In this document: positions 17,029 through 30,454 of the stretch, piece by piece
Layout of the letters: every line of letters starts with the position of its first letter
How positions within the stretch are numbered: the first letter of the stretch is position 1
Source: Sporosarcina sp. Marseille-Q4943
GTDB taxonomy: Bacteria; Bacillota; Bacilli; Bacillales_A; Planococcaceae
Direction: 5' to 3'
DNA: 64,000 bases
NCBI RefSeq assembly: GCF_943736995.1
Contig: NZ_OX031157.1
Location: forward strand, 682,001 to 746,000
Notes under the pieces: model-generated
The model's database searches: none
Told to the model about the DNA's origin: nothing
Seen by the model: only the letters and a program-made list of their open reading frames with translations
Position numbers and translations under genes: made by a program

Positions 17029-17073
17029 AAAAACAAGTGTAGAAGAATTAACTCTTCTACACTTGTTTTTCTT
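17029..17073 (-). terminator. Terminator of the rRNA-tRNA operon
   Basis: Arms AACAAGTGTAGAAG (about 17031-17044) and CTTCTACACTTGTT, with A-runs on the left giving a T-run on the minus strand. It lies 5 bp past tRNA-Glu and could also work on the plus strand. Confidence 0.9.
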
Positions 17074-17077
17074 TGTA

Positions 17078-17149
17078 TGACCCCTACGGGATTCGAACCC
17101 GTGTTACCGCCGTGAAAGGGCGGTGTCTTAACCGCTTGACCAAGGGGCC
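17078..17149 (-). tRNA. tRNA-Glu (TTC)
   Basis: Cloverleaf with anticodon loop CTTTCAC, T-arm GGGTTCGAATCCC and acceptor GGCCCCT/AGGGGTC. CCA is not encoded. Last gene of the array. Confidence 0.95.
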
Positions 17150-17157
17150 AATGAATA

Positions 17158-17248
17158 TGGCGGAGAAGGAGGGATTCGAACCCTCGCACCGCTTTCGCGA
17201 TCTACGCCCTTAGCAGGGGCGCCTCTTGAGCCACTTGAGTACTTCCCC
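17158..17248 (-). tRNA. tRNA-Ser (GCT)
   Basis: Class II tRNA with a long variable arm. The anticodon loop contains GCT (CTGCTAA). CCA is encoded at 17160-17158. Confidence 0.95.
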
Positions 17249-17258
17249 GTATAAAGTT

Positions 17259-17333
17259 TGGCTCCGCAGGTAGGATTCGAACCTACGACCGATCGGTTAA
17301 CAGCCGATTGCTCTACCACTGAGCTACTGCGGA
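17259..17333 (-). tRNA. tRNA-Asn (GTT)
   Basis: Acceptor TCCGCAG/CTGCGGA, anticodon loop CTGTTAA, CCA encoded. Confidence 0.95.
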
Positions 17334-17339
17334 ATATGA

Positions 17340-17413
<74 letters not shown>

Positions 17414-17414
17414 A

Positions 17415-17488
17415 TGGAGCGGGTGAAGGGAATCGAACCCTCATCATCAGCTTGGAAGGCTGAGGTTTTACCACTAAACTACACCCGC
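17415..17488 (-). tRNA. tRNA-Gly (TCC)
   Basis: Acceptor GCGGGTG/CACCCGC, anticodon loop CTTCCAA, discriminator T, CCA encoded. Confidence 0.95.
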
Positions 17489-17494
17489 AAAGAA

Positions 17495-17570
17495 TGGTGG
17501 CTCAGGACGGAATCGAACCGCCGACACAAGGATTTTCAGTCCTTTGCTCTACCGACTGAGCTACTGAGCC
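17495..17570 (-). tRNA. tRNA-Phe (GAA)
   Basis: Acceptor GGCTCAG/CTGAGCC, anticodon loop CTGAAAA, CCA encoded. In the 21-gene B. subtilis array tRNA-His stands between Phe and Gly; here only 6 bp separate them. Confidence 0.95.
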
Positions 17571-17658
17571 ACATTGGACTTGGAAAGCTAATAATTTCTA
17601 TAGAGTCACTTAGAAACCTGCAATCATCAAATCGTAATTAATATGTAATGAAATAAAA

Positions 17659-17734
17659 TGGCGGTCCCGACCGGGATCGAACCGGCGATCTCCTGCGTGA
17701 CAGGCAGGCATGTTAACCGCTACACCACGGGACC
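17659..17734 (-). tRNA. tRNA-Asp (GTC)
   Basis: Acceptor GGTCCCG/CGGGACC, anticodon loop CTGTCAC, CCA encoded. An 88-bp AT-rich spacer separates it from tRNA-Phe. Confidence 0.95.
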
Positions 17735-17736
17735 AT

Positions 17737-17812
<76 letters not shown>

Positions 17813-17888
17813 ATAATGTTAGTTGTAGGATATATATCCAACGTATTCAGTTGTTTTCCAAAACCACTATTGTTGTTTCTAAAATAAA

Positions 17889-17981
17889 TGGCGGAGGAAG
17901 AGGGATTCGAACCCCCGCGGGCTTTAACACCCCTGTCGGTTTTCAAGACCGATCCCTTCAGCCAGGCTTGGGTATTCCTCC
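17889..17981 (-). tRNA. tRNA-Ser (TGA)
   Basis: Class II tRNA, acceptor GGAGGAA/TTCCTCC, anticodon loop CTTGAAA, long variable arm, CCA encoded. Confidence 0.95.
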
Positions 17982-18000
17982 GTAATGACTATTCAAATAG

Positions 18001-18077
18001 TGGTGGACCTTGCAGGACTCGAACCTGCGACCGGACGGTTATGAGCCGTCTGCTCTAACCAACTGAGCTAAAGGTCC
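18001..18077 (-). tRNA. tRNA with CAT anticodon, probably tRNA-Ile2 (lysidine type)
   Basis: Acceptor GGACCTT/AAGGTCC with anticodon loop CTCATAA and CCA encoded. Array position (Met-Ile2-Ser as in B. subtilis trnB) and acceptor sequence suggest an isoleucine tRNA read after C34 is changed to lysidine by TilS, rather than elongator Met. Confidence 0.85.
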
Positions 18078-18084
18078 TTTAGGA

Positions 18085-18158
18085 TGGCGGCAGAGGGGAT
18101 CGAACCCCCGACCTTACGGGTATGAACCGTACGCTCTAGCCAGCTGAGCTACGCCGCC
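18085..18158 (-). tRNA. tRNA-Met elongator (CAT)
   Basis: Acceptor GGCGGCG with 3' TGCCGCC, anticodon loop TTCATAC. CCA not encoded. Confidence 0.9.
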
Positions 18159-18178
18159 AGGAAAACTATTTAAATAAA

Positions 18179-18254
18179 TGGTGGAGCCTAGCGGGATCGA
18201 ACCGCTGACCTCCTGCGTGCAAGGCAGGCGCTCTCCCAGCTGAGCTAAGGCCCC
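18179..18254 (-). tRNA. tRNA-Ala (TGC)
   Basis: Acceptor GGGGCCT with 3' AGGCTCC, including the G3:U70 identity pair of alanine tRNA. Anticodon loop CTTGCAC, CCA encoded. Confidence 0.95.
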
Positions 18255-18266
18255 ATTTTTAAGAAG

Positions 18267-18343
18267 TGGTCGGGAAGACAGGATTCGAACCTGCGACCCC
18301 TTGGTCCCAAACCAAGTGCTCTACCAAGCTGAGCTACTTCCCG
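18267..18343 (-). tRNA. tRNA-Pro (TGG)
   Basis: Acceptor CGGGAAG with 3' CTTCCCG, anticodon loop TTTGGGA, CCA encoded. Confidence 0.95.
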
Positions 18344-18358
18344 ATGTTTATAAAATAA

Positions 18359-18435
<77 letters not shown>

Positions 18436-18452
18436 ATGTATAGTAATTGTTT

Positions 18453-18541
18453 TGGTGCCGAGAACCGGAATCGAACCGGTACGGTAGTCACCTACCGCAG
18501 GATTTTAAGTCCTGTGCGTCTGCCAGTTCCGCCACCCCGGC
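18453..18541 (-). tRNA. tRNA-Leu (TAA)
   Basis: Class II tRNA, 5' GCCGGGG, anticodon loop CTTAAAA, variable arm GGTAGGTGACTACC, CCA encoded. Confidence 0.95.
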
Positions 18542-18549
18542 AAGTCATA

Positions 18550-18624
18550 TGGAGCGGAAGACGGGATTCGAACCCGCGACCCCGACCTTGGCAAGGTCGT
18601 ATTCTACCACTGAACTACTTCCGC
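18550..18624 (-). tRNA. tRNA-Gly (GCC)
   Basis: Acceptor GCGGAAG/CTTCCGC, anticodon loop TTGCCAA, discriminator T, CCA encoded. Confidence 0.95.
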
Positions 18625-18632
18625 ATTAAGAG

Positions 18633-18714
18633 TGCGGGTGAAGGGAGTCGAACCCCCACGCCTTACGGCACTAGATCCTAAGTCTAGCGTGTCTGCCAGT
18701 TCCACCACACCCGC
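18633..18714 (-). tRNA. tRNA-Leu (TAG)
   Basis: Class II tRNA, acceptor GCGGGTG/CACCCGC, anticodon loop CTTAGGA. CCA not encoded. Confidence 0.95.
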
Positions 18715-18744
18715 ATATTCATATCAAGACAGAGAGTCAAGAAA

Positions 18745-18820
18745 TGGTGAGCCATGCAGGATTCGAACCTGCGACCCTCTGATTAAAAGTCAGATGCTCT
18801 ACCGACTGAGCTAATGGCTC
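18745..18820 (-). tRNA. tRNA-Lys (TTT)
   Basis: Acceptor GAGCCAT/ATGGCTC, anticodon loop CTTTTAA, CCA encoded. Confidence 0.95.
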
Positions 18821-18826
18821 AAAAAA

Positions 18827-18903
<77 letters not shown>

Positions 18904-18925
18904 TATCATTAGTTTTAAAACATTA

Positions 18926-19001
18926 TGGTGGAGGATGACGGGTTCGAACCGCCGACCCCCTGCTTGTAAGGCAGGTGCTCTCCCAGCTGAGCTAATCCTC
19001 C
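18926..19001 (-). tRNA. tRNA-Val (TAC)
   Basis: Acceptor GGAGGAT/ATCCTCC, anticodon loop CTTACAA, CCA encoded. First tRNA of the array after 5S rRNA. Confidence 0.95.
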
Positions 19002-19012
19002 ATGTTTAAAGT

Positions 19013-19130
19013 GCGATAAGCTGCGCATCTCTTTTTCAGCTTCATTCACTCATTCGGTCACGTACTAAAGTACGCTCCCTCTTTCCTTCAATCGCTTCCG
19101 CGACCTGCTTGCTTCTCTCACTTTAAACGG
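19013..19130. repeat. rRNA-operon spacer repeat, copy 1 (between 5S and tRNA-Val)
   Basis: The segment with CACGTACTAAAGTACGCTCC and the following CAATCGCTTCC...CTGCTTGC is repeated, with changes, at about 22455-22560 between 16S and 23S. The core CGTACT-NN-AGTACG is a perfect 6-bp dyad in both, with different loop bases (AA here, GG there). Confidence 0.65.
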
Positions 19131-19235
19131 AGAGTTGCAATAAGCTTCTCATTACTACTTCGGCTTCAACTGTTAAGCTATGTACGCTTGTACATTCTTT
19201 TTCGTTGATCGCTTTTCTATGTAATGATTTGGCTT

Positions 19236-19351
19236 GCCCGGCGACGTCCTACTCTCACAGGGGGAAGCCCCCTACTACCATCGGCGCTGAAGAGCTTAAC
19301 TTCCGTGTTCGGTATGGGAACGGGTGTGACCTCTTCGCCATCGTCACCAGA
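19236..19351 (-). rRNA. rrf: 5S ribosomal RNA
   Basis: The minus strand has the conserved 5S core: GTCACACCCGTTCCCATACC, GAACACGGAAGTTAAGCTC, and GAGAGTAGGACG near the 3' end. Terminal strands CTGGTGAC and GTCGCCGG pair. About 116 nt; ends approximate by a few bases. Confidence 0.93.
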
Positions 19352-19505
19352 CTTTATCGCCTTTCAATCAAGACAATATTGATTATACCAACTCTGATGA
19401 TAATTACAAGTCTTTTTTTAAAAAACTTTTTTGAACGATGATTGTTCGTTCAAAACTAGATAAAACAGACATTGTTTCAAGTTCAACCGTACTTAAGTAA
19501 CTTAA

Positions 19506-24340
<4,835 letters not shown>

Positions 24341-24516
24341 TAGAGAAATTCGAGTAGCTCGAGTTTCTTGCTGGCATCATTTAAGATGTCAATTTCGAAT
24401 CCGAAGATTCGTTTTGTCTGTTCGCCGACGGGGTCGGCTACTAGACTTTATTTGTTGACGTTTTGCTGTTCAGTTTTCAAGGTTCATTGTCTGTCGCTTT
24501 TTGCGGCGACTTCTTA

Positions 24517-24545
24517 ATCATAACACTCTGCCTCTCTCAAGTCAA
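24517..24545 (-). promoter_or_regulatory. rrn promoter P2
   Basis: TTGACT (24545-24540) and TATGAT (24522-24517), spacer exactly 17 bp, about 180 bp before 16S. The start region holds the GGTTCATTG/TTTTCAAGG leader segments seen again in the 16S-23S spacer. Confidence 0.88.
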
Positions 24546-24610
24546 CAACTTTTTTTAATTTGTTTTCTTCGTTTCGTTAAAGTTGTTGTTGTCTCTTAAG
24601 GACAAGTAAT

Positions 24611-24640
24611 ACTATACCTCATAAATGAATAAGAAATCAA
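24611..24640 (-). promoter_or_regulatory. Candidate rrn promoter P1
   Basis: TTGATT (24640-24635) and TATAGT (24616-24611), spacer 18 bp, about 95 bp upstream of P2 and touching the 3' end of the transporter gene. Tandem P1-P2 pairs are usual for Bacillus rrn operons. Confidence 0.55.
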
Positions 24641-25539
24641 GCCTTTTTCAAAAATAATTTTTCGCGAAGCTTTTTTATATCGACAATGAACAAGAGAATG
24701 CCTGCTATGACAACGATTCCTCCCGTTATTTGCGCTGCAGAAAGCTTTTCGTGAAGGATATAGAATGCAAGAACTGACGCGCCTACAGGTTCAAAAAGTA
24801 TAGCAATGGAAATGACATTCGTACTGACCCACTTTACCGCCCAATTGAATAGTGAGTGTCCTAACAGGTTTGGTATGAGCGCAAGTAGGAAGAACCAGAA
24901 CCAATTTGATGTTGAATAAGGACCAAATGACTCTCCTTTAATAAGGACATAAAAAAAGAGCGTAACTGTACTGATTGAGTATAGAAGGAACGTATAAGTA
25001 ATAAGAGACAATCGTTTACGGACTTCTTGTCCGAAAAGCAAGTATGCGGTTATTAATGCACAGGCAGCCAAAGCAAGCATATCACCGAAAAAAGCAGTTC
25101 CGCTTAACTGGAAGTCGCTCCAACTGATAATGACGCTACCTGCTATCGCAATAACTGCCGATAAGATGGTTTTAACTGAAAGCTTCTCTTTAAAGAAGAA
25201 ATACGTACCGACAAACGCAAAGATCGGCTGCAATGTAACGAGGACGGTTGAACTTGCGACAGAAGTGTAGTTCAACGACTCAAACCATAGAATGAAATGA
25301 AAGGCTAGGAAAACACCGGCAACCGCCGAAAAGATCCAGTCTTTCTTCGTTAATAGAAAAACTTCCTTCCTATATTTAGCTAGGAATAACGGAAGCATGA
25401 GAATAACTGTGAACAACATACGGTAAAAAGCGATGACGCCGGAATCGGCTGTCGTCAGTTTTACGAATATTGCTGAGAGCGCCACTGATATGACACCTAT
25501 GATAATCGGGATATAAGGATGAATTGTAGGCTTTTCCAT
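24637..25539 (-). CDS. EamA/DMT family transporter
   Basis: A 300-residue membrane protein with ten predicted hydrophobic segments in two EamA repeats (drug/metabolite transporter superfamily, often amino-acid or metabolite exporters). Typical phrases are SGVIAFYRMLFTVILMLPL, LAFHFILWFESLNYTSVASS, LVTLQPIFAFVGTYFF and the repeat ISIAILFEPVGASVLAFYIL. ATG 25539 is chosen; an in-frame TTG at 25560 is weaker. It stands alone between the rrn promoters and a divergent MgtC gene. The substrate cannot be told. Confidence 0.88.
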   Translation of the reverse strand: MEKPTIHPYIPIIIGVISVALSAIFVKLTTADSGVIAFYRMLFTVILMLPLFLAKYRKEVFLLTKKDWIFSAVAGVFLAFHFILWFESLNYTSVASSTVLVTLQPIFAFVGTYFFFKEKLSVKTILSAVIAIAGSVIISWSDFQLSGTAFFGDMLALAACALITAYLLFGQEVRKRLSLITYTFLLYSISTVTLFFYVLIKGESFGPYSTSNWFWFFLLALIPNLLGHSLFNWAVKWVSTNVISIAILFEPVGASVLAFYILHEKLSAAQITGGIVVIAGILLFIVDIKKLREKLFLKKA

Positions 25540-25655
25540 GATGCACACTTCTCTTTCCAAGGGAATACAGGTTAGTTCGTAACCATTTTAGGCTAAAGAC
25601 AATATAAAGAGTATAGCACATCTTCATCAAGATGATGATAGTGGGGGGAAATCAA

Positions 25656-26378
25656 ATGGAGTGGATTATGAACAACTCAATGTATCCCGAAGTATTAATT
25701 AAAATTGCAATTGCTTTAGGTTTAAGTTTAATTATCGGGGTAGAAAGGGAAATTAAGAAGAAGCCGATCGGTTTGAAAACGAGCGCGGTCATCTCGACCT
25801 TCAGTTGTCTATTAACCATCGTCTCAATAGAAGCAGCATATCTTGTTCCAGCCAGGGACGATATTAATGTAACGATGGATCCATTGCGACTTGCAGCACA
25901 AATCGTGAGCGGAATCGGCTTCCTCGGCGCTGGTGCCATCCTAAGAAGAGAAAACGATAATATTACAGGTTTAACGACAGCGGCAATGATTTGGGGAGCT
26001 GCGAGTATCGGAATTGCAGTCGGTGCTGGATTTTATATTGAAGCAGCGTTTGCTGTATTAAGCATCCTTTTCGTCATCGAGGTTATCGCACCTCTCCTTA
26101 GCAAGTTTGGGCCGAAAAGAATTCGTTCGAAGGAGGCTGCGTGTATCGTTGTCATTTCGGATAAAAGAAAAATTGATAATTTGATTCAAATCTTGAATTC
26201 CGAAAATATGAAAGTGGAAAACTTGCGTATTCGGCAAGTGCACTTTGATGATAAGCCATCAGTGCATGAAGTCGATTTCCGTCTGGATGCATTGCCCAAA
26301 AAAGAAACTACTCAATTATACACTGAGCTAACTGAACTACCTTATATTGAATCAGTCGAAATTGAAATTTTCCCTTAA
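25656..26378 (+). CDS. MgtC/SapB family membrane protein
   Basis: A 240-residue protein. The N-terminal membrane domain has the MgtC signature: GVEREIKKKPIGLKTSAVIS, then GIGFLGAGAILRR and ITGLTTAAMIWGAASIG. A cytoplasmic ACT-like C-terminal domain follows (about 155-240). MgtC proteins are linked to growth at low magnesium and to F-ATPase inhibition in pathogens; most chromosomal homologues are uncharacterised. ATG 25656 follows GGGGGG with good spacing and is preferred to 25632. It lies 15 bp before the CDF gene, so the two probably form an operon. Confidence 0.9.
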   Translation: MEWIMNNSMYPEVLIKIAIALGLSLIIGVEREIKKKPIGLKTSAVISTFSCLLTIVSIEAAYLVPARDDINVTMDPLRLAAQIVSGIGFLGAGAILRRENDNITGLTTAAMIWGAASIGIAVGAGFYIEAAFAVLSILFVIEVIAPLLSKFGPKRIRSKEAACIVVISDKRKIDNLIQILNSENMKVENLRIRQVHFDDKPSVHEVDFRLDALPKKETTQLYTELTELPYIESVEIEIFP

Positions 26379-26393
26379 TGGAGGCTAATTGAT

Positions 26394-27404
26394 ATGAAAG
26401 ATATTTTACGCTTGCTTAAGGATGGCAATAAACCGTCACTGTTGGCCGCAATCGTCAACGCCGCCATTGCCATCCTTAAAGCAGTCGCCTATATGTTGAC
26501 TGGAAACGTAGCGATGTTTGCAGAAACGTTGCACTCCTTGGGAGATGCGGCAAACCAATTTTTTGTGTATATAGGTTCCGCACTCTCCAAGAAAGCGCCA
26601 ACCCCGAGTTTTCCTAACGGATTCGGAAGGGTTGTCAACCTTGTCTGTTTAGGTGCTGTCATCATCGTCGGAATCATGTCGTACGAGGCAGTAAAGGAAG
26701 GTTGGCATCATGTATTGAATCCAACCGAGACAAAAGGGCTCCTCATCAATTTAAGTGTTTTAGGTCTAGCCACGGCACTGGAATTTTTCGTTTTACTGAA
26801 GGCTTCGAAAGAAGTTGCGCATGAGTCAGGACAAGCCTATTCAGGGTTGAAAGCATTCGGCTACAGTTTGACGCACCTAAACAAAGCGAAGCCCGCTACT
26901 AAATTGGTCTTTATGGAAGACATGGTTGCAACTATCGGGGGGTTATTGGCTTTTGTCGCAGTATTGGTTGCCCATTTCACCGGATTCCTTCAGGCGGAAG
27001 GTATTGCATCCATGTTGATTGGCTTTATGATGTTCTATGTCGTCGGAAAGGTGTTCCTCGAGAATGCAAGAGGAGCAATTGGAGAAACCGATGAAGAGAT
27101 GTTGAACCATATTTCGCAAATTATCGCCGAAGATCCCGATATAAAGGACATCCAAAAAGTAGAAGTGATCAAAGAAGGTGAATACCTTCACGTCGAAGTG
27201 ATTGCTGAAGTGGATCCGACACAAACCGTCGCATATATCGATGATGTTAGGGACAGGCTAATGGCTTTAGTGTTGAAGCAAAAAGGCGTCCGCGAAGCAT
27301 TGATTTCATTTGATGAAGATGATGGCATCAAAACTTGGCAAGGAGTAAAAGAACCTACAATATCTGAAGAAGCACGGAAGAAATTGCCGGAAGGAAAAAA
27401 GTAG
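26394..27404 (+). CDS. Cation diffusion facilitator (CDF) family transporter
   Basis: This 336-residue CDF protein resembles B. subtilis YdbO and eukaryotic SLC30A9. It would export divalent metal ions in exchange for protons. The membrane metal-site motif HSLGD is in MFAETLHSLGDAANQFF. The conserved KKAPTPSFPNGFGRVVNLVCL loop (shown without further extension) and a C-terminal cytoplasmic dimer domain (DIKDIQKVEVIKEGEYLHVE) are present. It is probably co-transcribed with the mgtC-like gene, pointing to a metal or ion homeostasis unit. The metal is unknown. Confidence 0.9.
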   Translation: MKDILRLLKDGNKPSLLAAIVNAAIAILKAVAYMLTGNVAMFAETLHSLGDAANQFFVYIGSALSKKAPTPSFPNGFGRVVNLVCLGAVIIVGIMSYEAVKEGWHHVLNPTETKGLLINLSVLGLATALEFFVLLKASKEVAHESGQAYSGLKAFGYSLTHLNKAKPATKLVFMEDMVATIGGLLAFVAVLVAHFTGFLQAEGIASMLIGFMMFYVVGKVFLENARGAIGETDEEMLNHISQIIAEDPDIKDIQKVEVIKEGEYLHVEVIAEVDPTQTVAYIDDVRDRLMALVLKQKGVREALISFDEDDGIKTWQGVKEPTISEEARKKLPEGKK

Positions 27405-27440
27405 AGGGTGGAATTATCAATTCCCCTCTACTTTCTTTCA
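27402..27440. terminator. Bidirectional terminator between the CDF and alcohol dehydrogenase genes
   Basis: GTAGAGGGTGGAATT pairs with AATTCCCCTCTAC with one bulge. CTTTCTTTCATT follows on the plus strand. Confidence 0.7.
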
Positions 27441-28607
27441 TTATAATGAAGCTTCCAATATGGTTTTGACTTCCTCTTCACTCAGTTGAGCAAATCTGCC
27501 GAGCGGCCCATTGATTGCCGCTTTCTTTGCCATAATGTCAATCTTCGAGTCATCGATGCCGTAATCCGCTAGCCTTTCAGGCGCACCGATAGCTGTCCAA
27601 TACGCTCTCAGTTTGTCAATTCCTTCATTTGCAACATCCTCATCTGATTTGCCTTCGGGATCTACTCCGAATACGTTGACTGCCAACCTCGCATAGCGCG
27701 CCGGGTTCAACTTCAGCGTATGTCTCATCCAATGCGGGAAAAGAATCGCCAATCCTCCAGCATGCGGAATATCGTAAACTGCAGATACGGCATGTTCAAT
27801 GTCATGCGTCCCCCAGTCACCACCCGCATTCCCCATGCCTAAAAACCCATTCAATCCCCAAGTGCCGCCTAGAAGGATTGTTTCACGCAACTCATAGTTC
27901 TGCAAATCATCTACGAGCTTTTCACCCGCTGCCATGATCGCCCGCAATGCCCCTTCGCACAACTCATCCTGTAGCGGAGTATTGGTCGCACTATGGAAGT
28001 ACTGCTCAAAAATATGCGACATCATATCGACGATGCCGTAAACGGTTTGATCCTTCGGCAAGGATAGCGTATAAGTTGGGTCGAGTATTGAGAATTTCGG
28101 ATAGTTGAATGGACTTCCCCATCCGTATTTTTCTTCAGTTTCTTCATTTGTAATAACGGACCCTGCATTCATTTCAGAACCGGTCGCCGCTAGCGTCAAA
28201 ATTGTCCCGAAAGGAATCGCGTCTTTTGGAGAGTCTTTCTTAATGACAAAATCCCATGGGTCGCCGTCATATTTTGTAGCTGTCGCAATTAGCTTCGTAC
28301 AATCAATGACTGACCCTCCGCCAACCGCCAGTATGAAATCAATGTCATGCTCTTTACAGAGTTCAGCCCCTCTTCTCGCCGTGCTGATACGCGGGTTCGG
28401 CTCGACACCTGCAAGTTCGAACACTTCCTTTTGCTCTTCTTTCAAGATTTCCATCAATTCATTATAAAGACCATTCTTTTTAATGCTTCCTCCTCCATAT
28501 ACAACGAGGATCCTGTTTCCATAAGCCGACAGTTCCTTTGCCAGCTGCGCTATAGAGTTTTTCCCAAAAATCAACTTTGTTGGGTTGTGAAAAATGAATT
28601 CCTTCAA
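27441..28607 (-). CDS. Iron-containing alcohol dehydrogenase (YugJ/YugK/BdhA type)
   Basis: A 388-residue group III alcohol dehydrogenase, probably an NAD(P)H-dependent butanol/aldehyde reductase. Seen are the N-terminal [13 protein letters not shown], nucleotide site [13 protein letters not shown] and [13 protein letters not shown], the metal ligands in [12 protein letters not shown] and [19 protein letters not shown], and [17 protein letters not shown]. subtilis carries two such paralogues (yugJ, yugK) next to yuzA, as here. Only one is present, so I do not choose between the symbols. Confidence 0.92.
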   Translation of the reverse strand: MKEFIFHNPTKLIFGKNSIAQLAKELSAYGNRILVVYGGGSIKKNGLYNELMEILKEEQKEVFELAGVEPNPRISTARRGAELCKEHDIDFILAVGGGSVIDCTKLIATATKYDGDPWDFVIKKDSPKDAIPFGTILTLAATGSEMNAGSVITNEETEEKYGWGSPFNYPKFSILDPTYTLSLPKDQTVYGIVDMMSHIFEQYFHSATNTPLQDELCEGALRAIMAAGEKLVDDLQNYELRETILLGGTWGLNGFLGMGNAGGDWGTHDIEHAVSAVYDIPHAGGLAILFPHWMRHTLKLNPARYARLAVNVFGVDPEGKSDEDVANEGIDKLRAYWTAIGAPERLADYGIDDSKIDIMAKKAAINGPLGRFAQLSEEEVKTILEASL

Positions 28608-28712
28608 TTATATGACCTCCTTTTTCTACTGTTCATTATCCAAGAACGAATTGAACGATGCAAGTATGTAACGGCACGAATTGGGAATGCTACCAATAGG
28701 AGGTGAACCGCT

Positions 28713-28949
28713 TTGGCTCGAAAACTAGCGCTGGCCATTACAATTATCGGTGCTCTGAATTGGGGAGTCGTCGGGATTTTCAGCTTCGATGTCGTAGCCC
28801 AATTTTCAAATGGTCATGCACAACCACTTGCACGCTTTTTTTATAGTATCGTCGGGATTTCCGGACTCATTTCGCTAGGGTTGCTATTCGACACATGGCG
28901 CGAGAATAATGCGGAACTTGTTACTGTCGCGGAGCCGGAAGAAGTGTAA
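28713..28949 (+). CDS. yuzA: DUF378 family small membrane protein YuzA
   Basis: A 78-residue protein with two membrane helices (LALAITIIGALNWGVVGIF and FFYSIVGISGLISLGLLF) and an acidic tail. The GALNWG and YSIVGISGL motifs define DUF378. Start is TTG 28713, supported by a perfect GGAGGTGA 6 nt upstream. Divergent from the alcohol dehydrogenase gene, as in B. subtilis. Function unknown. Confidence 0.88.
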   Translation: MARKLALAITIIGALNWGVVGIFSFDVVAQFSNGHAQPLARFFYSIVGISGLISLGLLFDTWRENNAELVTVAEPEEV

Positions 28950-28986
28950 AAAAGCATCTCCCGTTATCCAGGAGATGCTTTTTTAT
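28950..28986 (+). terminator. Terminator of yuzA
   Basis: Arms AAAGCATCTCC and GGAGATGCTTT with an 8-9-nt loop, followed by TTTT. Confidence 0.88.
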
Positions 28987-29004
28987 ATCTATCTTTTTTG
29001 TTAT

Positions 29005-29122
29005 CATCCAGCTCCGGTTGGCAACTGCTCGGGTCATAAGCCAGCTCCGCTACACGGCGAAGAACGCCGTTTCGCAGATCCGTCTTATGCCTGTCGCAGT
29101 TAACCGCCAACCTCCGCTTTTG
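29005..29122. repeat. Composite intergenic repeat, copy C (hairpin module)
   Basis: Begins CCAGCTCCGG, then GGTCATAAGCC, an inner hairpin ACGGC-GAAGAAC-GCCGT (29053-29070), CGTCTTATGCCTGTC, and ends CCGCTTTTG right before the rocG stop. The CATAAG/CTTATG outer stem and inner stem recur in copies D and E with compensatory changes. Confidence 0.8.
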
Positions 29123-30367
29123 TTATGCCCATCCTCTGAATCGGGATGCTTCCGCTGTTTTGCGGATTCCGATCATGTATGCAGCAAGACGCATATCAAT
29201 ATTTCTTGTTGTCGCAACGTTATATACGTTCTCGAATGCGTCAACCATTTTAGTTGTCATTTTTTCGCGAACTTCGTCTTCTGTCCAGTAATAACCCATG
29301 TTGTTCTGAACCCATTCGAAGTAGGAAACTGTTACGCCGCCGGCACTTGCAAGTACGTCAGGCACAAGGAGGATTCCTCGCTCCGTAAGTATTTTCGTAG
29401 CTTCAGAAGTTGTTGGACCATTTGCCGCTTCCACAACGATAGTCGCTTTAATGTTATTAGCATTCTTCTCTGTGATTTGATTTTCGATAGCCGCTGGAAC
29501 TAGAATATCGCAATCCAATTCCAATAGTTCAGCGTTCGTGATCGTATTATCAAAAAGTGTTGTAACCGTTCCAAAGCTGTCACGACGATCTAACAGATAG
29601 TCGATGTCCAAACCATTCGGGTCATGAAGTGCGCCATAAGCATCGGAAATACCGATAACTTTCGCACCTGCATCATGAAGGAATTTGGATAGGAAACTTC
29701 CTGCGTTTCCAAATCCTTGGATGACAACACGTGCCCCTTTCATATCAATTCCACGTTTTTTCGCCGCTTCATTAATAATGATTGTGACACCTTCTGCCGT
29801 TGCACGGTCGCGCCCTTGGGAGCCGCCGAGTACAATCGGTTTACCTGTAATGAAACCAGGGGAGTTGAATTCATCAATTCTACTATATTCATCCATCATC
29901 CAAGCCATAATTTGCGCATTTGTGAAAACGTCCGGTGCAGGGATATCTTTAGTCGGTCCCATTACCTGGCTCAATGCACGTACATATCCACGGCTCAAAC
30001 GCTCTAGCTCGCCCATCGACATTTCTCTCGGGTCGCAGATAATTCCGCCTTTACCGCCGCCATACGGCAGATCGACAATTCCCGCTTTCAATGTCATCCA
30101 CATTGACAACGCGCGCACTTCATCAGCAGTTACTCCAGGATGGAAGCGGACGCCGCCCTTCGTTGGACCGACAGCATCGTTATGTTGTCCGCGGAAGCCA
30201 GTGAATACCTTCACTTTTCCATCATCCATGCGGACAGGAATTCTAACTTCCACCATACGGATTGGTTCTTTCAGAAGATCGTACATTCCTTCATCATAGC
30301 CTAGTTTGTCAAGTGCATCCTTAATGACAACTTGTGTAGACGTAAACAGATTCAGGTTTTCAGTCAT
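29123..30367 (-). CDS. rocG: Glutamate dehydrogenase, NAD-dependent (RocG/GudB type)
   Basis: A 414-residue enzyme that oxidises glutamate to 2-oxoglutarate and ammonia, the last step of arginine/proline breakdown. Motifs seen are GPTKGGVRFHPGV, MTLKAGIVDLPYGGGKGGI (substrate lysines), APDVFTNAQIMAWMMDEY, and the NAD fold GFGNAGSF. RocG and GudB cannot be separated by sequence alone; the rocD-rocA neighbourhood favours rocG. A separate start region with TACAAT lies upstream, so it may have its own promoter besides read-through from rocD. Confidence 0.93.
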   Translation of the reverse strand: MTENLNLFTSTQVVIKDALDKLGYDEGMYDLLKEPIRMVEVRIPVRMDDGKVKVFTGFRGQHNDAVGPTKGGVRFHPGVTADEVRALSMWMTLKAGIVDLPYGGGKGGIICDPREMSMGELERLSRGYVRALSQVMGPTKDIPAPDVFTNAQIMAWMMDEYSRIDEFNSPGFITGKPIVLGGSQGRDRATAEGVTIIINEAAKKRGIDMKGARVVIQGFGNAGSFLSKFLHDAGAKVIGISDAYGALHDPNGLDIDYLLDRRDSFGTVTTLFDNTITNAELLELDCDILVPAAIENQITEKNANNIKATIVVEAANGPTTSEATKILTERGILLVPDVLASAGGVTVSYFEWVQNNMGYYWTEDEVREKMTTKMVDAFENVYNVATTRNIDMRLAAYMIGIRKTAEASRFRGWA

Positions 30368-30454
30368 GTAAAAGTTCGCCTCTTTGATTTCATAATGTTT
30401 TTTCTACCGCACATATTGTACCATACACCAGATAGATTTTGGGCACTAATTTAT

